64,000 nucleotides of DNA from Legionella longbeachae (GTDB lineage Bacteria; Pseudomonadota; Gammaproteobacteria; Legionellales; Legionellaceae). Positions 9,070 to 21,497 of this stretch are shown in pieces; positions within the stretch are counted from its first letter, which is position 1, and each line of letters begins with the position of its first letter. The DNA lies in NCBI RefSeq assembly GCF_004283175.1, contig NZ_RXNW01000006.1:1-64000 (forward strand), written 5' to 3'. The position numbers were made by a program, and so were the translations under genes. The notes under the pieces were generated by a model. It made no database searches and was not told the origin of the DNA. It worked only from the letters and a program-made list of their open reading frames with translations.

Positions 9070-9384
9070 GCGAAATGCTAACCGCTGCCATCATTAAATG
9101 AGGTGCGAACACGCCCTGATAACAAGCTGAAAAGTAAAATTTATAATATGACTTGTTACTGTTTTGGAAATTTCGGTCTTGTCTCTCAACCATTCTCTGG
9201 ATAGTTCTATCTCTTTTGCCAGTTTTGACAAATCAATTCATAAGGATCTTGCATTGAGGATTTGAACTGGATCACTGTTCGCTTCGTTTACATTAAGAAT
9301 TTATTTTATTGTTCAAATAATGGTATGCCCGGTGAATCGTTTTGTAGACTTTAGGGCGTTATGGGCATCTCAAAAAATTACAGC

Positions 9385-9429
9385 CTAAGCTCGACATAAA
9401 ATGCTATCTCACTTTTATATCGAGCTTAG
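9385..9429 (-). terminator. Hairpin downstream of pnp
   Basis: CTAAGCTCGA (9385-9394) pairs perfectly with TCGAGCTTAG (9420-9429), and the stem continues with ATAAAA/TTTTAT after one mismatch, giving about 17 bp. It lies 38 bases beyond the pnp stop. A T-run on the minus strand begins only about 9 bases later (opposite 9372-9377), so it is either a terminator or a 3'-end stabilising structure. Confidence 0.45.
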
Positions 9430-9467
9430 ATTATATGAACATCATGATAAGATAAACAGCGCTTAAA

Positions 9468-11633
9468 CTACTCTTCCTCATTACTTCCTTGAGGAGACTC
9501 TACACTTGCGACTTCACTACTGCTTTCTTCTGCGAGAGCCACTGCCTCTTCATTCTTTGGTTTGTCCTTCCACTCAAGTTTTACTCTGCCTTGTTTATCA
9601 ATACCAGCAACAAAAACTTCTATTTCTTGCCCTTCCTGTAAAACAGTGTCTACCTTTTGCGCTCTATCATTACAGATTTGCGAAATGTGAAGCAAACCAT
9701 CTTTACCTGGTAAGAGATTAATGAAAGCACCAAAATCAACTATTTTACTCACTTTTCCTTGGTAAGTTTGACCTACTTCAATTTCAGCGATTAACGATTT
9801 AATTTGCTTTTGGGCTTCTTCTAAGGCCTGCAAGTCAGGTGAAAATAATTGCACGACACCTGTATCATCTATATCGATAGAAACTCCAGTACTATCAATA
9901 AGACCTTTGATTGTTGCCCCACCTTTACCGATAATTGTGCGAATCTTATCTTCAGCAACTTTCATGGTAGTAATTCTAGGAGCATGTTGTGATAGCTCTT
10001 CTCTATGTTCTGCTAATGCATTATTCATTACACCAAGAATGTACATACGCCCTTCTAGAGCTTGATCTAGAGCTTGTTCCATAATCGCACTGGTGATTCC
10101 CTGAATTTTGATATCCATTTGCAACGCGGTTATTCCATGTTCAGTACCGGCTACTTTGAAATCCATATCACCTAAATGATCTTCATCTCCTAATATATCT
10201 GTAAGAACAGCATAACGATCACCTTCCTTGATCAAACCCATTGCTACCCCAGCAACAGGTGCCTTAAGAGGAACACCAGCATCCATAAGTGCCAAACTTG
10301 TGCCACAAACTGTAGCCATAGAACTTGAACCATTCGATTCAGTAATTTCTGAAACAACTCTAAGTACATAGGGGAAGTCATTTGACTCAGGCAGGACTGC
10401 CATAATCGCACGTTTTGCTAAACGGCCATGTCCGATTTCTCTACGCTTAGGGCTGCCAATCATACCAGTTTCTCCTACAGAATAAGGAGGAAAATTGTAA
10501 TGAAGCATAAAGCGGTCTTTTGATTCGCCAGTAATGTTATCAAGTATTTGCGCATCCCTCTCATTTCCTAAGGTAGCAACAACTATAGCCTGGGTCTCGC
10601 CGCGGGTGAATAAAACAGAACCATGAGCTCTTTCTAGTAGCTTTGTGCGAATCGATATAGGCCGTACTGTTTTACAATCACGACCATCAATACGGGGCTC
10701 ACCATCAAGTATACGATTTCGCACTGTGGCGCTTTCTAGTTCTACAAATATATTACTTATTACGTCGGCATTTAACTCTTCATTTTCCGCTTGTAAGGCC
10801 GTAATAGTTTGGTCTTTTAGTTCGGCCAAGCGTTGATAGCGCTCTTGTTTGTCTTTAATAAGATAAGCAGCTTCAACTTCATGTTTTATCATATCAGACA
10901 CACGTGACTGCAAATTAACGTCTACTTCACGAGGACTCCAGTCCCAACGTGTCTTACCTGCTTGTGCAGCAAGTTCTTCTATTGCTTTAATCACGTTCTT
11001 CATCATTTCATGACCGAACATGATCGCTCCGCGCATAATGTCTTCACTTAATTCTTTAGCTTCTGATTCAACCATCAAAATAGCATTTTTAGTTCCAGCA
11101 ACAACTAGATCTAATTTAGAGTGTTCCAACTCTTTTCGACTTGGGTTTAATAAATAAATACCATCTCGGTAACCCACACGCGCAGCGCCAATTGGCCCAT
11201 TAAATGGAACCCCGGAAAGAGCTAAAGCAGCAGATGACGCTATCATTGCTACAATGTCTGGAGACACTTCAGGATTTAATGAAAGAACTGTAGCGATTAC
11301 TTGCACTTCGTTACAAAAACCCTCAGGAAAAAGAGGTCTAATTGGACGATCAATGAGCCTGGAAATTAATGTTTCGAGTTCTGTAGGTCTGCCTTCGCGT
11401 TTGTTAAATCCCCCTGGGATTTTTCCAACAGCGTAAAATTTTTCCTGGTAATTTACTGTCAAAGGAAAAAATCCACTGTTTTCACCACCGTCTTTTTTTC
11501 CAACTACAGTAGCTAACACTTGGGTACCATTCATACTGGCAAAAACTGCTCCATCAGCTTGTCGTGCTACTTCACCAGTTTCTAATATAAGAGTGTGGTC
11601 ACCAAATGCTATTTCTTTTGTAAACTTCGCCAC
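9468..11633 (-). CDS. pnp: Polyribonucleotide nucleotidyltransferase (PNPase)
   Basis: 721 aa. Phosphorolytic 3'-5' exoribonuclease of the RNA degradosome. Two RNase PH domains (about 1-215 and 310-545), a KH domain (about 555-612, [11 protein letters not shown]) and an S1 domain (about 620-690, [15 protein letters not shown]), then an acidic Ser/Glu tail. Follows rpsO on the same strand with a terminator between them, as in E. coli, where part of transcription reads through. Confidence 0.98.
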   Translation of the reverse strand: MAKFTKEIAFGDHTLILETGEVARQADGAVFASMNGTQVLATVVGKKDGGENSGFFPLTVNYQEKFYAVGKIPGGFNKREGRPTELETLISRLIDRPIRPLFPEGFCNEVQVIATVLSLNPEVSPDIVAMIASSAALALSGVPFNGPIGAARVGYRDGIYLLNPSRKELEHSKLDLVVAGTKNAILMVESEAKELSEDIMRGAIMFGHEMMKNVIKAIEELAAQAGKTRWDWSPREVDVNLQSRVSDMIKHEVEAAYLIKDKQERYQRLAELKDQTITALQAENEELNADVISNIFVELESATVRNRILDGEPRIDGRDCKTVRPISIRTKLLERAHGSVLFTRGETQAIVVATLGNERDAQILDNITGESKDRFMLHYNFPPYSVGETGMIGSPKRREIGHGRLAKRAIMAVLPESNDFPYVLRVVSEITESNGSSSMATVCGTSLALMDAGVPLKAPVAGVAMGLIKEGDRYAVLTDILGDEDHLGDMDFKVAGTEHGITALQMDIKIQGITSAIMEQALDQALEGRMYILGVMNNALAEHREELSQHAPRITTMKVAEDKIRTIIGKGGATIKGLIDSTGVSIDIDDTGVVQLFSPDLQALEEAQKQIKSLIAEIEVGQTYQGKVSKIVDFGAFINLLPGKDGLLHISQICNDRAQKVDTVLQEGQEIEVFVAGIDKQGRVKLEWKDKPKNEEAVALAEESSSEVASVESPQGSNEEE

Positions 11634-11662
11634 GTAAGCTCCCTCATTAAGTAATTATAACG

Positions 11663-11690
11663 AAAAAAAGGCGCAGAAAATTGCGCCTTT
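11663..11690 (-). terminator. Rho-independent terminator between rpsO and pnp
   Basis: On the minus strand AAAGGCGCA (from 11690-11682) pairs with TGCGCCTTT (11675-11667), a 9-bp stem with a 6-base loop, followed directly by TTTT to 11663. It lies after rpsO and before pnp, the same place as t1 in E. coli. Confidence 0.85.
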
Positions 11691-11747
11691 ATTTAAAGTA
11701 TTTGTTTTTATAAAGCACATTTCTAAAGAAATGTTTTTTCTCATTAA

Positions 11748-12023
11748 TCAATAAGAATCTCTCAACTCTAAAGATTGAATTAATGTTTGATAACGTGCTC
11801 CATTTTTACGCTTTAAATATTTTAATAATTTGCGACGCTTATTCACTAACTCTTGTAGTCCACGTCGAGAATGAAAATCTTTCTTATGTTCTTTAAAATG
11901 CTCTGTTAAATATTTGATACGGCTTGTAATGATAGAAACCTGAACTTCTGGTGAACCAGTATCTTTATCAGAACGTTGGTAATCTTTCACAATTGCTGCT
12001 TTATCCGCGCTGTTTAGCGACAT
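11748..12023 (-). CDS. rpsO: 30S ribosomal protein S15
   Basis: 91 aa, slightly longer than E. coli S15 (89). Binds 16S rRNA early in 30S assembly. Conserved segments: [31 protein letters not shown] and [10 protein letters not shown]. Lies between truB and pnp in the conserved order. A GGGAG RBS is near the ATG. Confidence 0.98.
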   Translation of the reverse strand: MSLNSADKAAIVKDYQRSDKDTGSPEVQVSIITSRIKYLTEHFKEHKKDFHSRRGLQELVNKRRKLLKYLKRKNGARYQTLIQSLELRDSY

Positions 12024-12164
12024 TATACACTCCCGGAACTACTATGTGTTCATTCAAAGGCGAACATTCTACCAAGGCAAAGTCAACGAAACAAGTACTA
12101 CAAATTAATTTTGTGCAAAAATTTCATATTTAGTTCGCTTCTTTCGTTATCTAAAATGAAAAAA

Positions 12165-13079
12165 TTAAAAAGAAAGTAACCGTTTCGCTTTAATAGTGCC
12201 ATTAGTGCTGCGTTCACCCAACCCAATAAATTGTGCCCTCGCATCATATAGACGAACACAATCAGCCAGTTTAACATTTATTTTATTTGTGATTGCTCTA
12301 CCTTGCCGTATAGAAATCACTTCATCGTCCAAAAGCGTCACTTGTTCAAGATAATCAACAGCTCTATCTATAGGAATTAAACAAGCTTTTCTTTCAGTCA
12401 AAGACATTTCCTCTAATTCATCAAGAGAATACATAGGCATATCATTTAAGCCAGCAGTATATACTCGATGTAAGCGCGTCACATGTGCTCCGACTCCTAA
12501 TGCATCACCAATATCTTCCACCAAATTTCGAATATAGGTTCCCTTGCTGCAAGTGACCGTCAAAGAAAACTGTACCCCATCAAATGCATTGAGTTCCAAC
12601 TCGCTGATAAAAATTTCACGCGCTGGTCGTTCTATATCTATCCCTTTTCGAGCGAAACAATAAAGTGGGGTTCCCTGATGTTTTAATGCAGAAAACATGG
12701 ACGGGATCTGTTTTATAACTCCCTTATGCTTTTCTAATACTTCGATTAATTGCTGTTTAGAAATTGTAAACGCATCTACCCGCGCAATTTCATCCCCTGT
12801 TGCATCTGCTGTATTTGTTTTAATGCCTAGTAAACCAGTAGTTTGATAACATTTATCTGCATCGAGCAAAAACTGGCATATTTTTGTTGCCTCACCAAAA
12901 CAGAGGGGTAACATGCCCGTAGCAAGGGGATCTAGACTCCCAGTATGTCCAGCTTTTTTAGCGCCTAATAGTTTTTTTGCTTTCTGTAACGCAACGTTTG
13001 AGGTCATTCCTTGCGCTTTATTAAGCAAAAGGATTCCATCAATTTTTGTCGATGATGAACTACTCGCTTTCATGGTCAT
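12165..13079 (-). CDS. truB: tRNA pseudouridine synthase B
   Basis: Makes pseudouridine-55 in the T-loop of tRNAs. About 304 aa from the ATG at 13079; an ATG six bases downstream is equally possible, and the longer frame from 13100 starts with TTG. Conserved N-terminus [14 protein letters not shown] and catalytic motif [15 protein letters not shown] with its Asp. A C-terminal PUA-like part ends near KAKRLLSF. The start lies inside the end of rbfA, so translation is probably coupled. Confidence 0.95.
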   Translation of the reverse strand: MTMKASSSSSTKIDGILLLNKAQGMTSNVALQKAKKLLGAKKAGHTGSLDPLATGMLPLCFGEATKICQFLLDADKCYQTTGLLGIKTNTADATGDEIARVDAFTISKQQLIEVLEKHKGVIKQIPSMFSALKHQGTPLYCFARKGIDIERPAREIFISELELNAFDGVQFSLTVTCSKGTYIRNLVEDIGDALGVGAHVTRLHRVYTAGLNDMPMYSLDELEEMSLTERKACLIPIDRAVDYLEQVTLLDDEVISIRQGRAITNKINVKLADCVRLYDARAQFIGLGERSTNGTIKAKRLLSF

Positions 13080-13425
13080 CAGGAGGCGCGACTTTATCAA
13101 TTAACCGACTCAATCGTTGTCCATATTCAATTGACTCATCATAAACAAAATGAAGTTGTGGTACTGTACGTAAGGTAATGCTACGCGCTAAAACACTACG
13201 CAAATAACTTGAAGCCGCATTTAAAATGGATGCAACCATTTCACGGTCGTCATTAAGCACTGTAAAATACACTTTAGCATGCCCCAAATCAGCAGCGACT
13301 TTTACTGCTGATATAGTCACAAATCCAGTTAGTCGTGGATCTTTTACTTCTTTCGGTATAATTTGTGCCAGCTTTCGCTGAATCATTTCAGCTACTCTGT
13401 CTGTACGTTTAAAATTATGACTCAT
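13060..13425 (-). CDS. rbfA: Ribosome-binding factor A
   Basis: 121 aa cold-shock-type 30S maturation factor with a KH-like fold. Begins [17 protein letters not shown] and contains the family segment [29 protein letters not shown]. The ATG lies directly against the infB stop. Part of the rimP-nusA-infB-rbfA-truB unit. Confidence 0.96.
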   Translation of the reverse strand: MSHNFKRTDRVAEMIQRKLAQIIPKEVKDPRLTGFVTISAVKVAADLGHAKVYFTVLNDDREMVASILNAASSYLRSVLARSITLRTVPQLHFVYDESIEYGQRLSRLIDKVAPPDDHESE

Positions 13426-16035
13426 CTATAGATCACGCTTAATTTCAACTGTTTCATATACTTCGATTAAATCACCAGGCTTCACGTCATTGTAATTTTT
13501 CACGCCAATACCGCATTCAAATCCTTGGCGAACTTCAATAACATCATCCTTAAATCTTCGTAAAGATTCTAAAGTACCTTCGTAAATAACCACATTGGCC
13601 CGCAACACACGAATAGGATTGTTACGCTTAATCACTCCCTCTACAACCATACAACCGGCAATTGCACCAATTTTGGGTGACTTAAATACATCACGAACTT
13701 CAGCAGTACCAATAATTTCTTCTTTAAATTGTGGTGCAAGCATACCCGATAAAGCACCTTTGATTTGATCAACGATGTCATAAATAACACTGTAATAATG
13801 TATCGGCACTGATTCATGTTCCGCGAGTTTTTTAGCGCTGCTATCAGCCCGCACATTAAAACCAACTAAAATTGCATCAGATGCAATAGCAAGATGAACA
13901 TCCGATTCAGTAATACCGCCTACACCACTAGATATAACTGCAACTTTAACTTCATCAGTAGATAGCTTCACTAAAGCATCTGAAATTGCTTCAAGCGAAC
14001 CTTGTACATCTGCCTTGAGGACAACGTTAAGTGCTTTAGATTCTCCAGCAGCCATGTTTTCCATGATGCCTTCAAGCGTTGACTTTTGACGTCTCGCTAA
14101 TTTTACATCGCGGAATTTGCCTTGGCGAAATAAAGCTACTTCCCTGGCCTTTTTCTCATCAGAAACGACTACGGCTTCATCTCCTGCATGAGGAATTGCG
14201 GATAGGCCAAGTACTTCTACAGGGATTGAGGGACCTGCACTTTCTACCATATCGCCATTATCACCAACTAAAGCCCGGACGCGACCATATTGGAAACCAG
14301 CCAGGAGAATATCTCCTTTATGTAAGGTACCACTTTGTACCAACACAGTAGCAACTGGCCCCCTACCTTTATCTAAACGAGATTCAATAACCACACCTTT
14401 TGCAGCACCATCGGTAATTGCGGTTAGCTCTAGAACTTCTGATTGCAATAGTATTGAATCGAGTAAATCATCAATCCCCATTCCAGATTTAGCAGAAATA
14501 TTAACAAACATGGTGTCTCCACCCCATGCTTCTGGAATTACTTCATGAACTGTCAATTCATTCATAACTCGCTCAGGATCAGCATCTGGTTTATCCATTT
14601 TATTAATGGCTACTATAATAGGTACTTTTGCTGCTTTTGCATGTTGGATTGCCTCAATCGTCTGGGGCTTAACTCCATCATCTGCTGCAACAATCAAAAT
14701 TACAATATCTGTTACCTTAGCCCCACGAGCTCGCATCGCAGTAAATGCCGCATGCCCCGGTGTATCCAGGAAGGTAACATCACCTTTAGGGGTACTCACA
14801 TGATAAGCACCTATATGTTGTGTAATGCCCCCTGCTTCGCCTGAAGCAACTTTTGTGCGTCGAATGTAGTCAAGTAAGGATGTTTTTCCATGATCAACAT
14901 GCCCCATGATTGTGACAACAGGGGCTCTGGATTCACGATGACTTCCCTCAGTAATAGACTCACCTAAACCTGCTTCAATTGCGTCTTCTTTAATAACATG
15001 AGCTTTATGGCCCATTTCTTCAATAACAATCACTGCAGTTTCTTGATCAATTACTTGGTTGATAGTGGCCATTGCACCAAGTGACATCATCACTTTAATC
15101 ACTTCTGCAGCTTTTACTGACATTCTTTTCGCTAACTCTGCAACTGTAATCGTTTCGGGAAGTAAAACTTCTCTAACTACCGGTGCTGTTGGCAAGGCAA
15201 AACCATGCTTTAATGATTCTTCCGCCTCTCTATATTTATCTGATTTTTCGGTGCCTTTCCGTTTTTTAAATTTGCTACGCCCACCACGTCTATGATTCTC
15301 TTGCTCCTCTTCATCACGATCGTAGGTTTGGTATTTTGGCTTTTTCTTGGCTTTTCTAAATTCAGCTGACTCAGACTCAGTAGCTTGTTCCAAGTGTTTC
15401 TTTTTACTTGGTTTTTCAATTTTATGATCTTCTTTAATTGTTAGCTCAGCTATTTCTTCAAGTGCAGATGTCTCTTCCAGGGTATCCGCAGCCAATGTAT
15501 CTGAAAGTTGTTCCGCTTTTTCTTCTTCGATAACAGAATCTTTCTCCTTAACTTCTTGATTCTGCTCAACTGATGTTTCGGGAATTGTCTCTTTTTGTTC
15601 TAAGGATGATTCTGCAGATTCGGCAATAGCAGGTGTTTCATGTACAATCTCCGCAGGTTGCTGTTCTGGTACTGATACATTCTCTTCTGCTACAATAACA
15701 GGCTCCTCGGGTTCAGGCTGCTCTATGACAGGACTCCGCTTCACAAATACTTTCTTTTTACGAACTTCAATATTTATAGTCTTGCCACTATAAGCATCAT
15801 GGCCAATAGTAACTTGCGATAAGCTTTTTCGTCTTAAAGTAATTCTTTCTGGCGAAACATTAGTATCGCGCAAAGAAGTTTTCTTCAAGTGATTGAGAAG
15901 AATTCGCTTTTGCTCTTCATTCACAGTTTGTTGATCATCTTTGAAAGACAATCCTGCTTCCTGTAACTGGTTCAATAGGCGCTCAACCGGAATACCCACA
16001 ACTTGAGCTAATTGCTTAACCGTCACATCCGCCAT
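13426..16035 (-). CDS. infB: Translation initiation factor IF-2
   Basis: 869 aa GTPase that brings initiator tRNA to the 30S subunit. The N-terminal IF2_N domain (1-50, [16 protein letters not shown]) is followed by a long, acidic, Glu/Lys-rich linker (about 100-280), a second IF2_N-like segment ([13 protein letters not shown]), then the G domain with [17 protein letters not shown] and NKMDKP, and C-terminal EF-Tu-like domains. Fittingly, the initiator tRNA gene lies just upstream in the same cluster. Confidence 0.98.
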   Translation of the reverse strand: MADVTVKQLAQVVGIPVERLLNQLQEAGLSFKDDQQTVNEEQKRILLNHLKKTSLRDTNVSPERITLRRKSLSQVTIGHDAYSGKTINIEVRKKKVFVKRSPVIEQPEPEEPVIVAEENVSVPEQQPAEIVHETPAIAESAESSLEQKETIPETSVEQNQEVKEKDSVIEEEKAEQLSDTLAADTLEETSALEEIAELTIKEDHKIEKPSKKKHLEQATESESAEFRKAKKKPKYQTYDRDEEEQENHRRGGRSKFKKRKGTEKSDKYREAEESLKHGFALPTAPVVREVLLPETITVAELAKRMSVKAAEVIKVMMSLGAMATINQVIDQETAVIVIEEMGHKAHVIKEDAIEAGLGESITEGSHRESRAPVVTIMGHVDHGKTSLLDYIRRTKVASGEAGGITQHIGAYHVSTPKGDVTFLDTPGHAAFTAMRARGAKVTDIVILIVAADDGVKPQTIEAIQHAKAAKVPIIVAINKMDKPDADPERVMNELTVHEVIPEAWGGDTMFVNISAKSGMGIDDLLDSILLQSEVLELTAITDGAAKGVVIESRLDKGRGPVATVLVQSGTLHKGDILLAGFQYGRVRALVGDNGDMVESAGPSIPVEVLGLSAIPHAGDEAVVVSDEKKAREVALFRQGKFRDVKLARRQKSTLEGIMENMAAGESKALNVVLKADVQGSLEAISDALVKLSTDEVKVAVISSGVGGITESDVHLAIASDAILVGFNVRADSSAKKLAEHESVPIHYYSVIYDIVDQIKGALSGMLAPQFKEEIIGTAEVRDVFKSPKIGAIAGCMVVEGVIKRNNPIRVLRANVVIYEGTLESLRRFKDDVIEVRQGFECGIGVKNYNDVKPGDLIEVYETVEIKRDL

Positions 16036-16111
16036 ATTTTAATCCCCTTTCTGCAGTAATTTTATTATCTGCGTATCATTTGTACTACAATATTATCAAA
16101 AATCCAAGGCT

Positions 16112-17590
16112 CTATAAAAACCATGGCTCTCTAGCCTTCATAATTAAAGCAGCGGCTTTATCTTCTGTCATACCATCAAGTTCTAGTAGTTCATCTACAG
16201 ATTGCTCAGCTAAATCTTCCATAGATGTTATTCCTCGAGTAGCTAATTGGTTAGCGAGATCTTGAGTCATTCCTTCCATTGTGAGCAAAGAATCATCAGG
16301 TTGGCCAGATAAATCTTTGTTGGAAGAAAGAGCCATGGTAAGTAAGTTATCGTTGGCTCTGTTTCTCAGTTCTTCAACGATTTCGTCATCAAATTCTTCT
16401 ATAGCTAAAAGCTCTTCTTTAGGTACATAGGCAATTTCTTCGAGTGAAGAAAAGCCATGTGCTACTAATAATGTAGCTATTTCTTCATCAATTTCCAGTG
16501 CAGAAGTAAATAATTTGATGATTTTGCTCGACTCTTCCAAGTTTTTATTTTCAAACTCATCTGTAGTCATAACATTTAAAGTCCAACCTGTTAATTGGCT
16601 CGCCAAGCGAACATTTTGTCCATTTCTACCAATAGCTTGCGATAACTGATCTTTTTCTACGGCAAGATCCATAGTATGTGTATCTTCATCAACAACAATA
16701 GAAGATATATCTGCTGGTGCCATGGCATTAATAACTAATTGCGCTGGGTTGTCATCCCATAAAATAATATCAACTCGTTCCCCGCCAAGTTCACTAGAAA
16801 CGGCCTGAACACGAGCACCACGCATACCAACACAAGCCCCTACTGGATCAATACGGCCGTCATTCGTTTTGACAGCGATCTTTGCTCTATTTCCAGGGTC
16901 ACGGGCGGCAGCTTTAACTTCAATAACATTTTCACCTATTTCTGGTACTTCAATGCGGAAAAGTTCAATCAGCATTTCATTGCGTGTACGGCTGACAAAT
17001 AGTTGAGGGCCACGTGCCTGTGGTGTTATCTCATATAAATAAGCACGAACTCTGTCATTGGGACGGAACATTTCATGAGGGAGCATTTCCGTACGAGGCA
17101 AGAATGCTTCTGCTTTTCCACCAAGGTCAATAATAATATTGTCTCGAGTTACTTTTTTTACAGTACCATAAATCAATTGCCCCAGTTTGCCTCTGAATTG
17201 ATCTATTACAAGTTCGCGCTCCGCTTCTCTAACCTTTTGCATGATTACTTGACGAGCAGCTTGAGCTTCAATACGACCAAATTCAATTGAAGGGATTGAT
17301 TCTTCGATACGATCACCCACATTTACTGATGGATTACGGGTCTTTGCTTGTTCTAAAGTGAGTTGGCGATCTGGATCTTCAAGATCATCATCGGTAACAA
17401 CGTCCCAATATCTAAATGTTTCATAGTCCCCTGTACGAGGATCTAGTTTAATTCTGACTCCGATATCTAGCCCAAAGATCTTGCGAGTTGCAGACTCTAA
17501 TGCGGCCTGAATAGCAAGTATAATAACGTCCTTACTTACACCTCTTTCGTTTGATAACGCCTCTGCAACCAGTAACAATTCTTTGCTCAT
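16112..17590 (-). CDS. nusA: Transcription termination/antitermination factor NusA
   Basis: 492 aa. N-terminal RNA-polymerase-binding domain (1-130), S1 domain (about 135-200, [18 protein letters not shown]), two KH domains (about 205-345, with [12 protein letters not shown] and [13 protein letters not shown]), and two C-terminal acidic helix-hairpin-helix repeats (about 365-490) as in gammaproteobacterial NusA. Follows rimP by 11 bases; 76 bases separate it from infB. Confidence 0.97.
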   Translation of the reverse strand: MSKELLLVAEALSNERGVSKDVIILAIQAALESATRKIFGLDIGVRIKLDPRTGDYETFRYWDVVTDDDLEDPDRQLTLEQAKTRNPSVNVGDRIEESIPSIEFGRIEAQAARQVIMQKVREAERELVIDQFRGKLGQLIYGTVKKVTRDNIIIDLGGKAEAFLPRTEMLPHEMFRPNDRVRAYLYEITPQARGPQLFVSRTRNEMLIELFRIEVPEIGENVIEVKAAARDPGNRAKIAVKTNDGRIDPVGACVGMRGARVQAVSSELGGERVDIILWDDNPAQLVINAMAPADISSIVVDEDTHTMDLAVEKDQLSQAIGRNGQNVRLASQLTGWTLNVMTTDEFENKNLEESSKIIKLFTSALEIDEEIATLLVAHGFSSLEEIAYVPKEELLAIEEFDDEIVEELRNRANDNLLTMALSSNKDLSGQPDDSLLTMEGMTQDLANQLATRGITSMEDLAEQSVDELLELDGMTEDKAAALIMKAREPWFL

Positions 17591-17601
17591 TGTTCGCCTC
17601 T

Positions 17602-18045
17602 CTATACTGTCAAACTTGCTTTCACAATATTTGAAAAAAGTAATTCTTGATCTTCATTGCCTAGATTTAGCACTATAGATGTTTCAGACGCTGAAACTAG
17701 AGTACCAAGCAATTTACGTTTACCACAAACGGGTTTAAAAGTTTTGACCTGAACCTCTTGCCCTAAATATCGTTGATATTGCCAACTTTTAAATAGAGGT
17801 CTGGGGATACCAGGAGATGATACTTCTAAACTATAGTTCCCATGAATTGGATCTTCGACATCAAGTAAAGCACTTACTTGATGGCTTACTGCCTCACAAT
17901 CATCAATAGTTATTCCATCAGATTTATCGATGTATATTCGCAATAAAGAATGCCTACCTTGAGAAAGATACTCACAGCCCCAAAGTTCATAGCCCATATC
18001 AGCAATTGAAGGAGCTAATAAATGTTCTAATTCATCTTGTATCAT
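17602..18045 (-). CDS. rimP: Ribosome maturation factor RimP
   Basis: 147 aa, needed for 30S maturation. Typical start with [18 protein letters not shown], then [20 protein letters not shown] and the family signature [15 protein letters not shown]. First protein gene of the rimP-nusA-infB-rbfA-truB operon and 273 bases after the initiator tRNA gene on the same strand. Confidence 0.95.
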   Translation of the reverse strand: MIQDELEHLLAPSIADMGYELWGCEYLSQGRHSLLRIYIDKSDGITIDDCEAVSHQVSALLDVEDPIHGNYSLEVSSPGIPRPLFKSWQYQRYLGQEVQVKTFKPVCGKRKLLGTLVSASETSIVLNLGNEDQELLFSNIVKASLTV

Positions 18046-18285
18046 AATATTTATTAATTTCTAAAGGCATATTAGCCTGGTACAAATACAGTACAGTAAC
18101 CAAGCTAAAGATAAACATCCATTTGGAAATCTCCCGTAAATAGAAATTTCTCAGAATGACTTTATTCTTCAGGGCTACTATTTTCTTGTGCAGTTACAAA
18201 TTAAATATAATCCTAAAAATTTGATTCACCGTGAAGGATTTTATAATAACCATGTCACTGGAATTCAATTATGTTTTTTAAGATA

Positions 18286-18309
18286 ATAAAAAACCCCATA
18301 AATGGGGTT
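18286..18309 (-). terminator. Terminator after tRNA-fMet
   Basis: Minus strand AACCCC(ATTTAT)GGGGTT followed by TTTTATT. The GC-rich stem lies 10 bases beyond the tRNA 3' end and has a clear U-run, so most transcripts of the tRNA should end here, ahead of rimP. Confidence 0.8.
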
Positions 18310-18318
18310 CTTAATAAG

Positions 18319-18395
<77 letters not shown>

Positions 18396-18408
18396 TCAAC
18401 TGAAGAGA

Positions 18409-18437
18409 AGTATACTGAGACTCTTCTTTCTTAGCAA
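18409..18437 (-). promoter_or_regulatory. sigma-70 promoter of tRNA-fMet
   Basis: Minus strand TTGCTA (18432-18437), 17-base spacer, TATACT (18409-18414), then 13 bases to the tRNA 5' end. It lies after the nuoN stop, so this tRNA has its own promoter. Confidence 0.75.
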
Positions 18438-18518
18438 GTACTTTCGTAAAAGTTTTTGAAAAATATGTTCTGCATCAAAAAAGAGTCAATTTATGATGCA
18501 GAGATACGTTATTATGAG

Positions 18519-19961
18519 TTAAGAGGCAAAAGCATTGATACACATAACAATGAGCGCACTGGGGAAAATTCCCAGGTAAAGTAATGATAAACAGTTAAAA
18601 GAAAAAATTAAGGCATTACCTTTATTTACAATAACTGGTTCATTATGAGCGGGGTTATCGAAATACATTAATTTCACAATTCGCAAATAGTAATAAGCCC
18701 CAATCACTGTAAAGAATAAACCTACAACAGCAACCCAAGTCATTTGTGCATCGACTAAAGCCTTAAGTACAAGTAGTTTGGTAAGAAATCCAACAGTAGG
18801 AGGGACACCTGCCATTGAAAACATAATGATTAGCATCATAAATGCCAGCCAAGGACTTCTTTTGCTAAGTCCCTTTAAATCATCAACATTATCAATTTCC
18901 ATTCCATGGCTTGACATTAAAACAATCAATCCAAAAGCTGCTGCTGACATGATCGCATAGACAACGATATAATAAAGGGCTGCTGAATACCCTGATGCAC
19001 TTGCTGCAAGAATCCCAAACAAGGCATAGCCTATATGCGAAATTGCTGAGTATGCCAGTAACCGTTTAATACTACTCTGGACTACAGCAAATAGATTTCC
19101 TAAACCTGTCGAAAGAAGTGTAACTACCAATAAAATTTGTTGCCATTGCGAACTAATATCTACCAGACCAAGGGTAAGAAGTCTAAATGTCATGCCAACT
19201 GCAGCTATTTTGGGTGCCGCACTGATAAATACTGTAACGGAACTAGGCGCACCTTGATATACATCAGGAGCCCACATATGAAACGGTACTGCGGCTAATT
19301 TAAAAGCAACCCCGGATAAAATGAAAACTAAAGCAAAAGATAATAATGCATTTTGCTGTTGCCAATTTGCCGCAATTGCATTGGAAATATCTAATAAATC
19401 TAATTTTCCGGTAGCCCCATAAATTAATGACATGCCGTATAAAAGCATAGCTGACGCAATGGATCCCATTACAAAGTATTTCATTGCAGCTTCAGAGGAA
19501 TCACCATCTGTCCTGCGAATAGCTGTCATTGCATACAAAGGTAACGATAATAATTCTAAACCTAAAAATACTGTTAACAATGAATGTGCAGACACAAGAA
19601 GCATCATACCTAACGTAGAAAACATACCGAGTACATAATAATCACCAGAGGGCATTTGGCGCTCATCAATGTAATTTCTTGAATAGATGAAGCTAAGCAA
19701 AACGGTAATGTAAATGAAAAACTTCATGATGTTAGCTACATCGTCACTAATAAATAAACCATTCAAAGTAACTACTTTATACATCCCGATATAAAAGAAG
19801 GTAATTAAGGCAGCTATAATCAATCCTATACAGGATATAAAATAGGCGATTGATTTATATCGATGCTTTATAAATAAATCGGCAAGCAATGCGATACAGG
19901 CAGTAGCCAAAACTACCATTTCAGGAAGGGCTACATGAATATTTTCTAGTAATGCTGTCAT
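18519..19961 (-). CDS. nuoN: NADH-quinone oxidoreductase subunit N
   Basis: 480 aa antiporter-like membrane subunit of complex I, with about 14 hydrophobic helices. The proton-channel Lys and Glu segments are recognisable ([14 protein letters not shown] and [14 protein letters not shown]). Last gene of the nuo operon, 15 bases after nuoM. Confidence 0.97.
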   Translation of the reverse strand: MTALLENIHVALPEMVVLATACIALLADLFIKHRYKSIAYFISCIGLIIAALITFFYIGMYKVVTLNGLFISDDVANIMKFFIYITVLLSFIYSRNYIDERQMPSGDYYVLGMFSTLGMMLLVSAHSLLTVFLGLELLSLPLYAMTAIRRTDGDSSEAAMKYFVMGSIASAMLLYGMSLIYGATGKLDLLDISNAIAANWQQQNALLSFALVFILSGVAFKLAAVPFHMWAPDVYQGAPSSVTVFISAAPKIAAVGMTFRLLTLGLVDISSQWQQILLVVTLLSTGLGNLFAVVQSSIKRLLAYSAISHIGYALFGILAASASGYSAALYYIVVYAIMSAAAFGLIVLMSSHGMEIDNVDDLKGLSKRSPWLAFMMLIIMFSMAGVPPTVGFLTKLLVLKALVDAQMTWVAVVGLFFTVIGAYYYLRIVKLMYFDNPAHNEPVIVNKGNALIFSFNCLSLLYLGIFPSALIVMCINAFAS

Positions 19962-19976
19962 ATTGATTAACCTTGA

Positions 19977-21482
19977 TTACAGTTTTGATTGGCTTGCTAA
20001 TGCTAGAGTATGGCTTACAGTTTGATGGATATACTCTAACAAGGGCTTTGGATAAACACCCATAACAATTACTGCTAACGCAAGCAAGATATAAGCACTT
20101 AACTCAAAGCCCGTAAGGTCTTTTAATGCTGCAACTTTCTCATTAGCTATAGGACCAAAAATAACTCGTTTATACATCCAGAGGTTATAGCCTGCTGAAG
20201 TAATTAACGTAGTAGCGGCCCAAAATGCAACCCAGAAACCAGCTTTAAGCGAACCAACAATAACCATAAATTCACCAACAAATCCCGAAGTGCCTGGCAT
20301 CCCGGCATTTGCCATACAAAAAAGCATAAAGAACGAGGCAAACATGGGCATGGTGTTTACGATTCCTCCAAAATCCGCTAGTTTTCGTGTATGCATACGA
20401 TCGTAAATGTACCCAACACCAGCAAAAAGACCGCTAGAGACAAAAGCATGTGAAATCATTACGACAATTGCGCCTTCCAATATCAAACCTGCGCCACTAA
20501 GTCCTGATTGTTTGGCAATAGCAAAAATAGCAAAGGAACCCAGGGTCACAAATCCCATGTGCGAGATAGAAGAATATGCAATAAGTCGTTTCATATCTTT
20601 CTGAATAATTGCAACTAAAGCAATATAGACAATCGCAATTAAGGATAGTGCAATCATTACCCCTGCATATCGATTACATGCATCTGGTACTATAGGTAAA
20701 GAAAAACGAATAAATCCGTATGCTCCGAGCTTCAATAAAATTGCGGCTAAAACTACCGAGCCACCTGCTGGTGCTTCTGTATGGGCATCAGGCAACCATG
20801 TATGAACAGGGAACATAGGTATTTTTATTGCAAAGCCCAGGAAAAAGGCAATAAAAATCAATGTTTGTGCAGTCATTCCAAGTTTAATCGCATAAAAGGC
20901 TTCAATATTAAATGTGCCTGCGATATATCCCATGTACAAAAAGCTCGCCAGCATTAAAACTGAGCCTAAAAAGGTATACAAGAAAAATTTAATCGCAGCA
21001 TAGACTCGATTATCAGAGCCCCATATACCGATGATAAGATACATGGGAATTAAAGTAGCTTCCCAAAATACATAGAACAAAATGGCATCTAAGGCAGAAA
21101 ATACCCCGACTAATAGTCCCTGCATAATTAGAAATGCAGCTAGATACTGAGAAACTCTACTGGTGATACTTTCCCAGGTAGCTAAAAGTACAATTAGATT
21201 AGTAAAAACACTAAGAACGATGAGAAGCAAAGACAATCCATCAATGCCTAAGCTATAGCTAATCCCTAAAGCGGGCATCCACCGAAATTCTTCTAGATAT
21301 TGCATTCCTAATATTTTTGTATCAAAACCTGCAACAAGAGGAATACAAAGCAATAAGCAAAGTATAACCGTGAATAAAGCCAAGTAGCGCGAAATATTCG
21401 GGTTACGATCATCTCCGACGAGAAGAACAAAAACACCGCCTATTATGGGCAACCAAATTAGTAAATTGAGCAAATAATGCAT
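19977..21482 (-). CDS. nuoM: NADH-quinone oxidoreductase subunit M
   Basis: 501 aa antiporter-like subunit of the membrane arm. Carries the family segments FWEATLIPMYLIIG and PMFPVHTWLPDAHTEAP, with the conserved Glu and Lys of the proton path. 15 bases after nuoL. Confidence 0.98.
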   Translation of the reverse strand: MHYLLNLLIWLPIIGGVFVLLVGDDRNPNISRYLALFTVILCLLLCIPLVAGFDTKILGMQYLEEFRWMPALGISYSLGIDGLSLLLIVLSVFTNLIVLLATWESITSRVSQYLAAFLIMQGLLVGVFSALDAILFYVFWEATLIPMYLIIGIWGSDNRVYAAIKFFLYTFLGSVLMLASFLYMGYIAGTFNIEAFYAIKLGMTAQTLIFIAFFLGFAIKIPMFPVHTWLPDAHTEAPAGGSVVLAAILLKLGAYGFIRFSLPIVPDACNRYAGVMIALSLIAIVYIALVAIIQKDMKRLIAYSSISHMGFVTLGSFAIFAIAKQSGLSGAGLILEGAIVVMISHAFVSSGLFAGVGYIYDRMHTRKLADFGGIVNTMPMFASFFMLFCMANAGMPGTSGFVGEFMVIVGSLKAGFWVAFWAATTLITSAGYNLWMYKRVIFGPIANEKVAALKDLTGFELSAYILLALAVIVMGVYPKPLLEYIHQTVSHTLALASQSKL

Positions 21483-21497
21483 ACCTTCACCCTATAT

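Larger units (their letters stand above)
8834..9467. other. Long convergent intergenic region with nested inverted repeats
   Basis: 634 bases between the ends of folE and pnp, with no ORF I would accept. It holds: a hairpin ACCCATT/AATGGGT (8967-8973, 8980-8986); a two-part hairpin (8991-9069); a 12-bp palindrome TTTCGCGCGAAA (9064-9075); and a long hairpin at 9385-9429. A TATAAT (8902-8907) could serve as -10 for a transcript into the structured part, although no good -35 is 17 bases upstream. Confidence 0.6.

Noticed and set aside
14079-15419. Several ORFs opposite or within infB
   Set aside because: They are out-of-frame shadows of infB with no independent support.
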